Source: Anaeramoeba ignava (taxonomy: Eukaryota > Metamonada > Anaeramoebidae). From it: a stretch of DNA of 64,000 nt. The position numbers and the translations under genes are program-made. The stretch lies in the NCBI GenBank assembly GCA_028826165.1, contig JAPDFW010000092.1, positions 868,001 to 932,000 on the forward strand, read 5' to 3'. Positions within the stretch are counted from its first letter, which is position 1. Every line of letters starts with the position of its first letter. Below, in pieces: positions 53,901 through 64,000 of this stretch. The notes beneath the pieces are model-generated. The model was not told the origin of the DNA and made no database searches. It saw only the letters and a program-made list of their open reading frames with translations.

Positions 53901-56900
53901 TAATTATTTATTTGAATTAATTATTTATTTGAATTAAATATTTATTTAAATTAAATATTTATTTGAATTAAATAATTATTTGTAAATTAATTATTTATTT
54001 GAATTAAATGTTTATTTGAATTAATTATTTATTTGAATTAAATAATTATTTATAAATTAAATATTTATTTGAATTAAATAATTATTTATGAATTAATTAT
54101 TTATAAATTAAATATTTATTTGAATTAATTATTTGAATTAAATATTTGAATTAAATATTTGAATTAAATATTTATTTGAATTAAATATTTATTTGAATTA
54201 ATTGTTTATTTGAATTAAATATTTATTTGAATTAAATATTTGAATTAATTATTTATTTGAATTAATTATTTTTTTGAATTAAATATTTATTTGAATTAAA
54301 TATTTTTATGAATTAAATATTTATTTGAATTAAATATTTTTTTGAATTAAATATTTTTTTGAATTAATTATTTGAATTAAATATTTTTACCTTCCATTTG
54401 AATCTGTTTCTGTACTAATTGCATTGATTAAATGTTTTGTTTCTTCTTCTGGTAAATCAGAAATAAAATATGGAAGAGTTGAATTTAATTGAGTTGATAT
54501 CATTGCAATAACCCTTTTTCCTGCAATTCCAAATCCTATTTATAAAAAAATTAAATCATTTATTAAATATTGATTTTATTTTTCTTTTTTAAAAAAAATA
54601 TATATTTATGATTTTTACCATTTGAATCAAGAACTTCAACAACTGGTTGAGTTTCGAATGCTTCATCCTCAGAAATATTTGTTGGATAGGGTTGTGTGAT
54701 AATATTAACAGAATCAACTAAAATATTTCAAAATTAAATAAAAATATTATTAAAATAAAATCAAAATATTTCAAAATAAAATCAAAATATTATTAAATTT
54801 AAATCAAAATATTATTAAATTTAAATCATAATATTATTAAATTTAAATCAAAATATTATTAAATTTAAATCAAAATATTATTAAATTTAAATCAAAAATA
54901 TTAAATTTAAATCAAAATATTATTAAATTTAAATCATAATATTATTAAATTTAAATCAAAATATTATTAAATTTAAATCATAATATTTTTAAATTTAAAT
55001 CATAATATTATTAAATTTAAATCAAAATATTATTAAATTTAAATCAAAATATTATTAAATTTAAATCAAAAATATTATTAAATTTAAATCAAAATATTAT
55101 TAAATTTAAATCAAAATATTTTTAAAATTAAATCAAAATATTATTAAATTTAAATCAAATATTATTAAATTTAAATCAAACTATTATTAAATTTAAATCA
55201 TAATATTATTAAATTTAAATCAAAATATTATTAAATTTAAATCAAAATATTATTAAATTTAAATCATAATATTATTAAATTTAAATCATAATATTTTTAA
55301 ATTTAAATAAAAATATTATTAAATTTAAATCAAAATATTATTAAATTTAAATCAAACCATTTGTTAATATTTTTGTTGATTGATAAAAATTATCTTCAGA
55401 ATAAACCCAATTCATTAAATTTCCTTCACATGCAACTTGGAAAAATAGTTTTTTTGTATTTGTTGCTGTTACATTAATGTCAATAGTAATAATACCATCA
55501 TCATCAGAAGGTCCAAGTATTTCTTTTCCCATTAAATCTTAAATAAAATCAAAATAAAATAAAATTAAATAAATTTTTTTGTTATTTTTTTTAAAAAAAA
55601 TAATTGAAATTAATACAAAATCTTTGATTCATAAAATCACCAAAAATTTCCAAATCATTTAAAGCAAAAATTCTTAAATATTTTCCTGATAATAATTCAC
55701 CTGTAGTATCTTTAATTGTTGCATAAATTGGTTGATTAAGAAAAGATTCTCCGATTGTAATATTTTCTGGAGGATTTGAACTAAATTCGATTGAAGAAAC
55801 TAAAGTATTTTTTTTTTCAAAAATTAAATCAAAAATTTTAATATTTTTTTTTGATAATTTGAAAAAAAAATGATTTCTTTATTTCTAATTTATACCAGTT
55901 CCTTTAACTGTAATAAGTATTTCTATATCTGATAAAGTTCCGTTTGATTCAAAATATATAATATTTATTCCAGGATAAGCTGCAGCAAATGTTAAATTAT
56001 CAAAGTTAGCAACTCCTTCCTAAAAAAAATAAATATAAAATTAAATCAAATATAAAAATTAAATCAAATATAAATTAAATAAAATATAAAAATTAAATCA
56101 AATATAAAAATTAAATCAAATATAAAATTAAATCAAATATAAAATTTAAATCAAATATAAAATTTAAATCAAATATAAAATTTAAATCAAATATAAAATT
56201 TAAATCAAATATAAAAATTAAATCAAAATATAAAATTTAAATCAAATATAAAATTTAAATCAAATATAAAAATTAAATCAAAATATAAAAATTTAAATCA
56301 AATATAAAATTTAAATCAATTTTACTTCATTTGAATAAGAATAAGTAGTTCCAGAAAGAATAGGTTGATAAATTTTAAGTTGATTCATTGTTGTTAAAGC
56401 TACATCTTCTTCAATATATTCATCAGATAAAAGATCTTCTAAATAAACTGCTTCAAATCTTTTTGCCTGATTTGGATCATAATAATAAGCTTTTGCATTA
56501 ACTAAAACTCCTTCAACTCCTCTTTTTCCATCTTGTCCATAAACTTGAATCTTTTTGTTTAATTTTAATTTTAATTTTAATTTTAATTTTAATTTTGATT
56601 TTAATTTTAATTTTAATTTTGATTTTAATTTTAATTTTGATTTTGATTTTAATTTTTAATTTTGAATTTAATTTTGATTTTAATTTTAATTTTAATTTTG
56701 ATTTTAATTTTAATTTTAATTTTGATTTTAATTTTAATTTTGATTTTGATTTTGATTTAGATTTTGATTTTAATTTTAATTTTGATTTTGATTTTGATTT
56801 TGATTTTGATTTTGATTTTGATTTTGATTTTGATTTTGATTTTAATTTTAATTTTGATTTTAATTTTAATTTTAATTTTAATTTTAATTTTAATTTTAAT

Positions 56901-57864
56901 TTTGATTTTAATTTTAATTTTGATTTTGATTTTAATTTTAATTTTAATTTTGATTTTAATTTTGATTTTGATTTTGATTTTGATTTTGATTTTAATTTTA
57001 ATTTTAATTTTAATTTTTGATTTTAATTTTAATTTTAATTTTAATTTTAATTTAGATTTTGATTTTAATTTTAATTTTAATTTTAATTTAAATTTTAATT
57101 TTAATTTAGATTTTGATTTTAATTTTAATTTTAATTTTAATTTAGATTTTGATTTTGAATTTAATTTTGAATTTAATTTTAATTTTAATTTAAATTTTAA
57201 TTTTGATTTTAATTTTAATTTTGATTTACACTTGGTTGTGAACTAAGAGGAACACCAATAGTTGCGTCTGTAGAAGGAAGTTTAATAACTTCAACCTTTT
57301 TTAAGCAAAAAACAAACAAAGAAAAAAATTTTTTAATCAATTTCTTTATTTTGAATAAAATAAATAAATACTTTTGTTGGTTTGAAAGGAGCTGTTTCTA
57401 ATTTTTCTGGTCGATTCATAACTTCCCAAAATAATGTATATCCAGCAAAAGTAAAAACAGAAAGAAAAATAGTGATTGTTAACAATCTGCTTTTAACTCT
57501 ATCTCCAACTAAATCAAGAAGATACTATTTCCAAAATTTAATTCATTTTTAATTTTAATTTTAATTTTAGTTTTAATTCTTATTTTTAAATTAATTTAAA
57601 TTTGACTATTTCAAAAAAAAATAATTAAATTTTTTTGATTTTTAATAAATTTTAAATAAATTTTTAATAATGATCAAATTGTATTTGTTTTATTTTGTTT
57701 TATTATTTTTTAATTGAAAAATTTCTGTTTATTTTCTTATTTTGTTTTATTTTTTTATCTTATTTTGTTTTATTTTTTTTATATTATTTTATTATTTACA
57801 GGTGATCGAAGTTTCCCACAAGTTTTTGTTTGTTTATTATAAACAATTCCACAACACTTCCTCA
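47983..57864 (-). CDS. Large membrane protein: repeated beta-sandwich ectodomains plus polytopic C-terminus (possibly STRA6/RBP-receptor-like)
   Basis: About 18 exons, ~1,900 residues. Exons 2-18: 57524-57372, 57295-57230, 56550-56326, 56019-55896, 55799-55617, 55537-55358, 54717-54619, 54535-54391, 53814-53443, 52930-52542, 52482-52314, 52245-52044, 51939-51817, 51706-51031, 50877-50694, 50583-50272 and 50055-47983. Phases agree throughout except for an 8-nt insert in the 52.5-52.9 kb exon. The first exon (ATG 57864, donor near 57819) is tentative. A signal-anchor (LLTITIFLSVFTFAGYTLFW) precedes roughly eight similar ectodomain units of the type V-D-x-I ... P-I-x-V-x-V-x-D-x-x-G and Y-P-G-I-x-x-I-x-F. 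The C-terminal ~600 residues hold about eight to ten membrane helices and end with SYVGMIYMDHIHNNPIRFTF, which recalls the STRA6-family C-terminus. Family assignment is tentative; surface location is inferred. Confidence 0.72.
52931..53440. repeat. (TTTTAA)n intron array
   Basis: TTTTAA hexamers on the plus strand fill the intron between the ectodomain exons at 53814-53443 and 52930-52542. Confidence 0.92.
53818..54385. repeat. (TATTTATTTGAATTAAA)n intron array
   Basis: About 32 irregular copies of a 17-bp unit TATTTATTTGAATTAAA, with TTAATTATT variants, fill the intron between exons 54535-54391 and 53814-53443. Confidence 0.9.
54722..55350. repeat. (AATATTATTAAATTTAAATC)n intron minisatellite
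   Basis: About 27 units of about 22-23 bp, AAATTTAAATCAAAATATTATT, with ATAATATT variants, lie in the intron between exons 55537-55358 and 54717-54619. AAATTTAAAT and AATATT are self-complementary. Confidence 0.92.
56025..56322. repeat. (TATAAAATTTAAATCAAA)n intron array
   Basis: About 16 units of 17-18 bp, AAATTTAAATCAAATATA, lie in the intron following the exon 56550-56326. Confidence 0.9.
56560..57225. repeat. (TTTTAA/TTTTGA)n intron array, ~670 bp
   Basis: A near-pure hexamer array of TTTTAA and TTTTGA lies between exons 57295-57230 and 56550-56326. Both frames are open over more than 140 codons; not coding. Confidence 0.93.
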
Positions 57865-58055
57865 TTTAACGAAAAAAAGAAAGTAAATTAAGAAAAAAAA
57901 AGAAAAAGAAAAAATGAAATTTTTTGGTTTATAAATTAAAAAAATAAATGAAATTTTTTTTTTAACTTTCTTTCTCTTTTTCTTTTATTTTTCTTTTATT
58001 ATTTTTTTTTATATCATTTAATAATTAATATTTTAGAATCAAAAAAAATGCTAAT
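57865..58055. other. Spacer upstream of the large membrane gene
   Basis: A 190-bp spacer of A- and T-runs with AAGAAAAAAAAAGAAAAAG lies between two minus-strand genes. It is probably the promoter of the membrane-protein gene and the 3' flank of the NQ-rich gene. Confidence 0.4.
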
Positions 58056-61000
58056 TTAAAACCATAAACTACTTGGAAGAAGAGAATTTTCATACTCAAA
58101 AATAGAAGTATTTTGACGGAAAAATTCAAGTAAATCGGAAAAAAATTGATTTAATTTTTGTGTAACATTTTTTGTATTTGATTTGAAGATATGAAATTGA
58201 TTGTAGAAATTATCTAAAGATGGTGATTTAAGAATGTTATGCAAGAAAAAATTATGTTCATCATAAATTTCTTTTTGTGTGAAAATATTGATAATAGGTG
58301 ATAATTGAGAAAAGCAAAATGTTCTTTCCTGCTCTGAAGAAAATCCCAAAATAATTTGGCCTCGTTTTCCCAATTGATCTGCAATTTCAAATCTTATCAA
58401 AAACGGAAAATCACATACTAATTTTTCTGGTTTGAAATGGATCATTTTAAGCGAAAAAACATTATTGAGAGATATTTTGATTACATTCGGGTGTTTTTTC
58501 AATTTCTTCACAAGCTTGCGAGCCTCTGTCCTGTGAGGATCAGGAATATTTCTGGTCTTATTATCTATATTTTGTGGGGTGATTAAATAAGACTCGAGAA
58601 CTGCTTTGTTGACTTTAAACTGTTTCGACACAATAATAATGTGTGTTGAAGTTATAAATATCTGGGAAATGTTTTGTTCTTTCGATTCTATTTCTCCAAT
58701 GTCTTGGATCATGTTAGCATTCCAGATAAAAAGAAGATCATTAGAAAATTCAAATTTAATTTTTAAAAAAATCAATAAAGAATCAATCAATTCATTTTTT
58801 AAATCTCTATTTGCAAGAAAACGGTAATAAAGAAGAGCTGTAGAAAGTGCTCTGAAAAAAAACACTGGATTGTATTCAGCACTAAGATAGTATAAAAAGG
58901 ATACTGCAAATTGCAAAATTTCTGTTGACAAAATATTGATTTCTAAAGATTCAAAAAAAGATTTTTGAATTTGAAAAAGTCCATTTTGGATTGCTTCAGA
59001 AATTTCGTTTTTGGAATCGCAAAAGATTAATTGAATTTGAGAAATTGTTGCTTGACATTTTGAATAAAAAAATTTTGCATATAACTCTAATTGTGGGAAA
59101 AAGTGATCTGAATAAACAAAAACACTAAATAAAAAAAGAAATCAAATTAAAGAAAAAAAAAAATTTTTTTTTTCGTTATTTTTGTTCCACTTTTTTTTTT
59201 TCTTTTCTTTTAGGGTTATAAAATTACTGTTGAAAATGTGAGACTATTAATCTCAAATATTCCAATATTGTATTGTAAATCTCTTTTTTTGAATTGACTA
59301 AATGTTTTGAATTTAAAAATTTAAACAAGTTTTTTTCGTTTTGATCAACTTGATAAATTTGAAGTTTATCAGAAAATTCAAAGAACTCAAGAGCAGAAAA
59401 ACAAGCATCACCAATAATCATAGCAAATATTAATCTGATCAAAATCTCCTCTCGCGAAACAGAAAACTTTGATTTTTGAATAGAATCCGAATTTAAATTT
59501 GAGTTATTTTTAGCTTGATAAAAGATAATTTGATTTTCAAAAGTTCTGATAATTTCAGACATTAAAAAGTGGAAAGAATCTTGAGAGAAGAAAAGTTTCT
59601 GGATAATTTTGCCGAGTTCGTCCTTGAAGGAATTGAACTCAGAAAATTGCTGTTCAACTGGCATCAATAAAAGACAATTTATAGTTGAAACAATTAAAGA
59701 TAAAAAACTTGAAATACACGGAAAATTTGATAAAATGGAAACTTCCAAAACTCTTTTTGTTTTCCAAAGAGAATAGAGATTTGGATTTTTATGGATCACA
59801 TCGTTGATTTCCTTTATGGAATCGTAAAAAAGTTTTGCCTTTCTTGTTGCATCTTGTGGATCATTTAATTGAAGAAGATTTGCAATTGCAACAAGTATGG
59901 TTGAATAATCCGTTACTAAATACAACATTTGGCTCTTCGGAATATTCTCTTGATCCTGTTGGAACAAAACTTGGAAATGTTTCTTGAACATTTCAATTAA
60001 ATGAAAAGTGATTGTAATTCGATAAATAAATTTTTGTGAATTTTGAGAAATTAATTGATTTTTTTTCAATATTGAATATATTAGACTTCCAAGCCAGTTT
60101 GCAAATCTGAGTCGAAGAACAGTGTTCAATGGGTTTTGTTCTTCGATTATTGTTTCTAGTGTTTGATTTGCTTCCACAATATCAAATAAATGTGTATTTG
60201 TATCCATAACTGAAAAATTTGCTATTTTCAACATTGCAATTAAGAATGTAATATATTTATTTTCTGGGCTGAGTTTTATAGCTTTTCTTGAATATTCTAA
60301 TGCTTTTTTCACAACAAAAATATTTGGAGGTTCTTCTAAATTTAAAATCCATAAACAAATTGTTTCGATATAACAAATATAAAGTTTAATCAATTGATTT
60401 TCATTTTCAATTTGATTTTGATTTTCATTTTCAATTTGATTTTCATTTTCGTTTTCATTTTCATTTTCATTTTCATTTTCATTTTGATTTTGAATTTGAT
60501 TTTCAATTAAATTTTGATTTTGATTTTGATTTTGATTTTGATTTTCATTTTCAATTTGATTTTGATTTTGAATTTGAATTTGATTTTGATTTTGATTTTG
60601 ATTTTGATTTTGATTTTGATTTTGATTTTTAATTATATTTTGATTTTGATTTATATTTTGATTTTGATTTTGATTTTGATTTATATTTTGATTTTGATTT
60701 TGATTTTGATTTTGATTTTGATTTTGATTTTGATTTATATTTTGATTTTGATTTTGATTTTGATTTTGATTTTGATTTTCATATTGAATTTGATTTATAT
60801 TTTCAATTTGATTTTGATTTTGATTTTCATTTTGATTTTCATTTTGATTTTGATTTTGATTTTGATTTTCATTTTGATTTTCATTTTCATTTTCATTTTG
60901 ATTTTGATTTTGATTTTGATTTTGATTTTGATTTTGATTTTGATTTTGATTTTGATTTTGATTTTCATTTTGATTTTGATTTTCATTTTCATTTTCATTT

Positions 61001-62113
61001 TCATTTTGATTTTGATTTTGATTTTCATTTTGATTTTGATTTTGATTTTCATTTTGATTTTGATTTTGATTTTGATTTTGATTTTGATTTTGATTTTGAT
61101 TTTCAATTTCATTTATATTTTGATTTTGATTTTGATTTTGATTTTGATTTTGATTTTGATTTTGATTTTGATTTTGATTTTCATTTTCAATTTGATTTTG
61201 ATTTTGATTTTGATTTTGATTTTGATTTTGATTTTGAATTTGATTTTCATTTTGATTTTGATTTTGATTTTGATTTTGATTTTGATTTTCATTTTGATTT
61301 TGATTTTGATTTTGATTTTGATTTTGATTTTCATTTTGATTTTCATTTTGATTTTGATTTTGATTTTCATTTTGATTTTGATTTTCATTTTGATTTTGAT
61401 TTTGATTTTCAATTTCATTTTCATTTTGATTTTGATTTTCGTTTTGATTTTGATTTTGATTTTGATTTTCATTTTCATTTTCATTTTCATTTTTAATTAT
61501 ATTTTGATTTTCATTTTCATTTTCAATTATATCAAAATAGCTTTTAAAAAGTTCATCATTTGATAAATTTTGTTTGCTTTTATTTTTTTTCTTGATTTTG
61601 CTTTTGTTTATTTTTTGGTTAATTAAAAGTCCAATTTCTTGAATACACCAATTAGCATGAGTTGAAGAAATCAACTCAAAATTATCCAAAAGAATTAATT
61701 TCAGATTTTGTTGAATAACTTTTCTTCTTAATTTTGAGTGTTTAAAATTTTTTCTGAATTGGAATAAAGAAGACATATAATTTCTATAATAATTTAATTT
61801 TTTTTGGAAAAAGTTGAGCAATTTTATTTGCTTTCATTGTTTCATTATTCATCACTTTAATTAATCTCCAATTTTCTGATATATAAATTTTACACTCTGA
61901 AATATATTCAACTAAATTAAAATATACTTTCAAAACTTTTTCAAAATTCAATTCTTTTTTGTTATTATTTTTATCTTCAAGAAATTTAAGTAATTTTTCT
62001 TGATATTCAATACTTTTTTGAAGATTTATTTTATTTGGTAATTGATTTTTAAGTTCTTTAGATTCTAATATAATTTGTTCCAAATCATTTTTTAATTCCA
62101 TTTTTAATTCCAT
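58056..62113 (-). CDS. Unrecognised protein with giant Asn/Gln/Glu repeat
   Basis: Exons are about 62113-59228 and 59124-58056, joined by a 103-nt intron (GTAATT...TTTAG) in phase 2; about 1,317 residues. The first ~105 residues are helical and charged (MELKNDLEQIILESKELKNQ). The frame then slips by one at an A8/T8 run (61798-61805); with seven As it continues KLNYYRNYMSSLFQFRK. If the slip is real, the main ORF starts at the ATG at 61776. Asn-Gln and Asn-Glu dipeptides, encoded by TTTTGA/TTTTCA hexamers, cover 60390-61530 (about 375 residues). The C-terminal ~700 residues are helical with TPR-like spacing (ALEYSRKAIKLSPENKYITF), and the last exon could hold a PH-like fold. I do not recognise the family. 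Prion-like N/Q runs of this size suggest condensate behaviour, by inference only. Confidence 0.66.
60390..61530. repeat. Coding (TTTTGA/TTTTCA)n hexamer array, ~1.1 kb
   Basis: On the minus strand the array reads CAAAAT/GAAAAT, giving Gln-Asn and Glu-Asn dipeptides in the gene above. The same hexamer in introns (12270-12389) is non-coding. All three frames on each strand are largely open, giving Ile/Leu, Lys/Ile and Asn/Gln ORFs; only the Asn/Gln frame connects to non-repetitive protein on both sides. Confidence 0.93.
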
Positions 62114-62236
62114 TTTTATTTAAAATTTTTTAAAAAATAAAAAGAAAAAAATGAAAAAAAAATTTTTGAAAAAGAAAATAAAAATTTTTCAATTTAAATT
62201 TCAATTTTAAATTTAATAGACTTTCCACATTTTTTC
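62114..62236. other. Spacer between two minus-strand genes
   Basis: The 123-bp spacer contains A-runs with AAAAAATGAAAAAAAAATTT, the minus-strand equivalent of the CATTTTTT box seen upstream of other genes. It is probably the promoter of the NQ-rich gene. Confidence 0.4.
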
Positions 62237-64000
62237 CTACAAATGATGATATTCTATTTGAATAAAATGAAGTAAATCAGAAACTGCGAATTGAATTGAG
62301 GAATTTTTTATTGCCATACAATCACATAAAATTGGGAAAAGAAAATATAAATGAAATTTTGATCCATTATATTCAAGTGGAATTTGAAAATTTGAATTTT
62401 TAATCACATTTAAATTTTTTGTAAGTGTTCCTTGTAAATATTTTGGGTTTAAAGAAAGGTTTTTGAGTTCTTTAAGTAAATAAATGATTGTATTTTGAAG
62501 ATTTCTAAAAAAGAGAAAAGAATGAAAAAAATTATAAATAAATTTAAATCGGAAATAAATTTAAATTAGAATTTACTGTGGAATTGGAATTGATAAACTC
62601 CTTGATTCATAATTAATCAAATGATCTAATAAACCAATTGTTTTAACAATCAAAGAACCAACTAAATCTTCTAAAATTAATTTACTTTCCTTCAAATTTT
62701 GAGAAGATAAAAATTTAATCCAATCAAAAATCAACGAAATGGATTTAAATGATAATTTAGATCTAGTAAAATGTTTATTAACAATAAAAGAAGAAGATTT
62801 ATGCAAATCAATATATGGAATTGTAATAAAAGCACCTTCAAAAAGTATTCCTTGAATTTTACAAACTAAATTTTCATCATAAAATTTCAAAACATTTTCA
62901 AACATAAATTTCTTGAAAATATCAAATAAATTCATTTGAGTTTTTTCTTCTTCTCGAGCTTCTTTGATGGAAAATAATTTGATTTTTCTATTCAAAATAA
63001 GAAAAAATAAGAAAAAAATATAAGAACAATTTTAAAAGAAATAAATTACTGAGAGGAAAGAACAAATAATTGAATCATATCAACAACAATATTCTGGAAT
63101 GAATAAATATCACGAACGCTTTTTATTTGATCTCCACGAAGATCAAGCTCTTGAAAAGTATGAGTAACGATAGAAAGAAAAACTTTGTTTGCCTTTTTGC
63201 GTATTTGGTCATTTGTGATTGAATCTTCATTTAAATTTTCATTTTGCGATCGAATCTCCATAAAATATGACTGAGGAAGCATAAGAAGCATAATAACTTT
63301 AAGCAATCTGGGAGATAATTTAATTGCAATTTCAACAGGGCATCTCTCGCAATACATCTTGCGAACAATTTTGAGTGCATATGTACCAATATACACATTG
63401 TTTGTAGCGGCAATTTGCGGGGAACTTAAGTCCAGATCGAACACTTCGTCTCCCGCAAATAAAGTAAGAAGACCCTTTTTTGAAGGATCATTACCAAAAG
63501 AATTTTCTTCTTGAAGCTTCTCGTGTTTTGGATCAATTACATTTGAGATTAAGGACTCATTTTCAAGAAAAGGGTTGTCATTCAAAGTGTTTAGATCAAA
63601 AGGTGAAAAATTTTTTGATTTTTGGATCGAAAAAATATTTGTTAAAGGAAGAAGAACAAGATTGAAAATAACAGGCCAGAACTGCGGAGACTTTTCAGGA
63701 ATCATAACAAGGATCAGATCCAATATTTCTCTTGTCACAGGAAACAATTTGTATGAGGATGAAAGTTGATAATTTTTTTTTTGCTCGGTTAAGGATAAAA
63801 GAAGAAACATTCGGAAAAATCTTTTGAGTTCGTTCATTGTGAACGCGGATATTCCCAGTCGGAGAATAACCTTCTTAATCACCAAAATAAAAGTTTTCAA
63901 TCCGTCCATAAGAAAAGGATGGTCCTTGTTTATAAAATCGTTAAGAATTCTCCCAAAAACGCTCCAAGAATATTTCCATAGAGTTGGAGTTGAAATTTTT
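62237..64000 (-). CDS. C-terminal part of an unrecognised large helical (HEAT-like) protein, 5' partial
   Basis: Three exons (beyond 64000-63050, 62987-62577, 62504-62237) join in phase 2 at both introns (GTAATT...ATAG, GTAAAT...TTAG). About 543 residues are visible, ending IQFAVSDLLHFIQIEYHHL-stop (TAG). The frame is open to the window edge and upstream of the Met at 63909 (PTLWKYSWSVFGRILNDF), so the true start is outside. The sequence is all-helical with repeated hydrophobic pairs (TFILVIKKVILRLGISAF, WPVIFNLVLLPLTNIF, LLKVIMLLMLPQSYF), like HEAT/ARM scaffolds such as the C-termini of large Sec7-type Arf exchange factors. That resemblance is weak and I do not assign a name. Exon 1 has noticeably higher GC than its neighbours. 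Confidence 0.75.

Noticed and set aside
56595-57246. Plus-strand Ile/Leu and Asp/Phe/Asn ORFs
   Set aside because: Hexamer array inside an intron of the large minus-strand gene.
60514-61563. 349-codon plus-strand Ile/Leu ORF and minus-strand Lys/Ile ORFs
   Set aside because: Alternative frames of the TTTTGA array; only the minus-strand Asn/Gln frame joins non-repetitive protein on both sides.

Overview
This window is nuclear DNA from a very AT-rich, repeat-laden protist. The signs are genes on both strands, GT-AG introns, eukaryotic proteins (RPS5/uS7, RPA1, Prp43/DHX15, an SH3-PX-BAR sorting nexin, a Vti1-type SNARE, HMG boxes), all three standard stop codons in use, and Asn/Gln/Glu/Lys-rich low-complexity protein segments. 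The abundance of BTB proteins fused to RCC1, LRR or TLDc domains fits an Anaeramoeba-like metamonad amoeba best. That placement is inference from gene style, not from a marker phylogeny.

Layout. 1-524: first exon of a Vti1-like SNARE (minus) with a repeat-filled intron leaving the window. 722-2119: RPA1 (minus). 2336-5269: LRR-BTB protein (plus). 5427-6905: minisatellite with a self-complementary core. 7210-8913: RPS5 (plus), whose last intron lies immediately before the stop codon. 9237-13930: six-exon Prp43/DHX15 helicase (minus). 14023-30271: a paralog cluster of four RCC1-BTB-BTB genes, one RCC1-BTB fragment and four BTB-BACK-TLDc genes; the first six are arranged as a mirror image around an 83-bp divergent spacer near 19,690. 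31367-34426: SNX9-type sorting nexin (plus). 34555-40585: four more BTB-BACK-TLDc copies (minus), three of them with homopolymer-length lesions. 40657-41933: PDI/TMX-like thioredoxin protein. 42456-43367: GT34-like glycosyltransferase. 44714-45379: BRCT protein with a Lys/Asp tail. 45938-47027: two-HMG-box protein. 47983-57864: a roughly 1,900-residue, about 18-exon membrane protein (minus) with repeated beta-sandwich-like ectodomains and a polytopic C-terminus. 58056-62113: unrecognised protein with a very long Asn/Gln repeat (minus). 62237-64000: 3' end of an unrecognised helical protein (minus).

Three themes cut across the window. (1) Hexanucleotide repeats of the TTTTGA/TTTTAA/TTTTCA/TTTATA kind fill introns and spacers and also run through coding sequence, where they encode (EN)n or (NQ)n. 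They create many long spurious ORFs. (2) The BTB-TLDc and RCC1-BTB families are expanded locally, with identical 5' elements, variable coding repeat counts and a length-variable loop in the TLDc domain. From known families, BTB-BACK proteins are Cullin-3 adaptors and TLDc domains bind V-ATPase, so a lineage-specific adaptor set is plausible. (3) Several otherwise good genes (LRR-BTB, Prp43, three TLDc copies, the ectodomain protein, the NQ-rich gene) carry 1-, 2- or 8-nt frame disruptions, nearly all in homopolymers or short repeats. These are either assembly errors or real decay, and reads are needed to tell.

Exon boundaries were worked out by hand from GT/AG sites, reading-frame phase and protein-family continuity. 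No search or alignment could be run.
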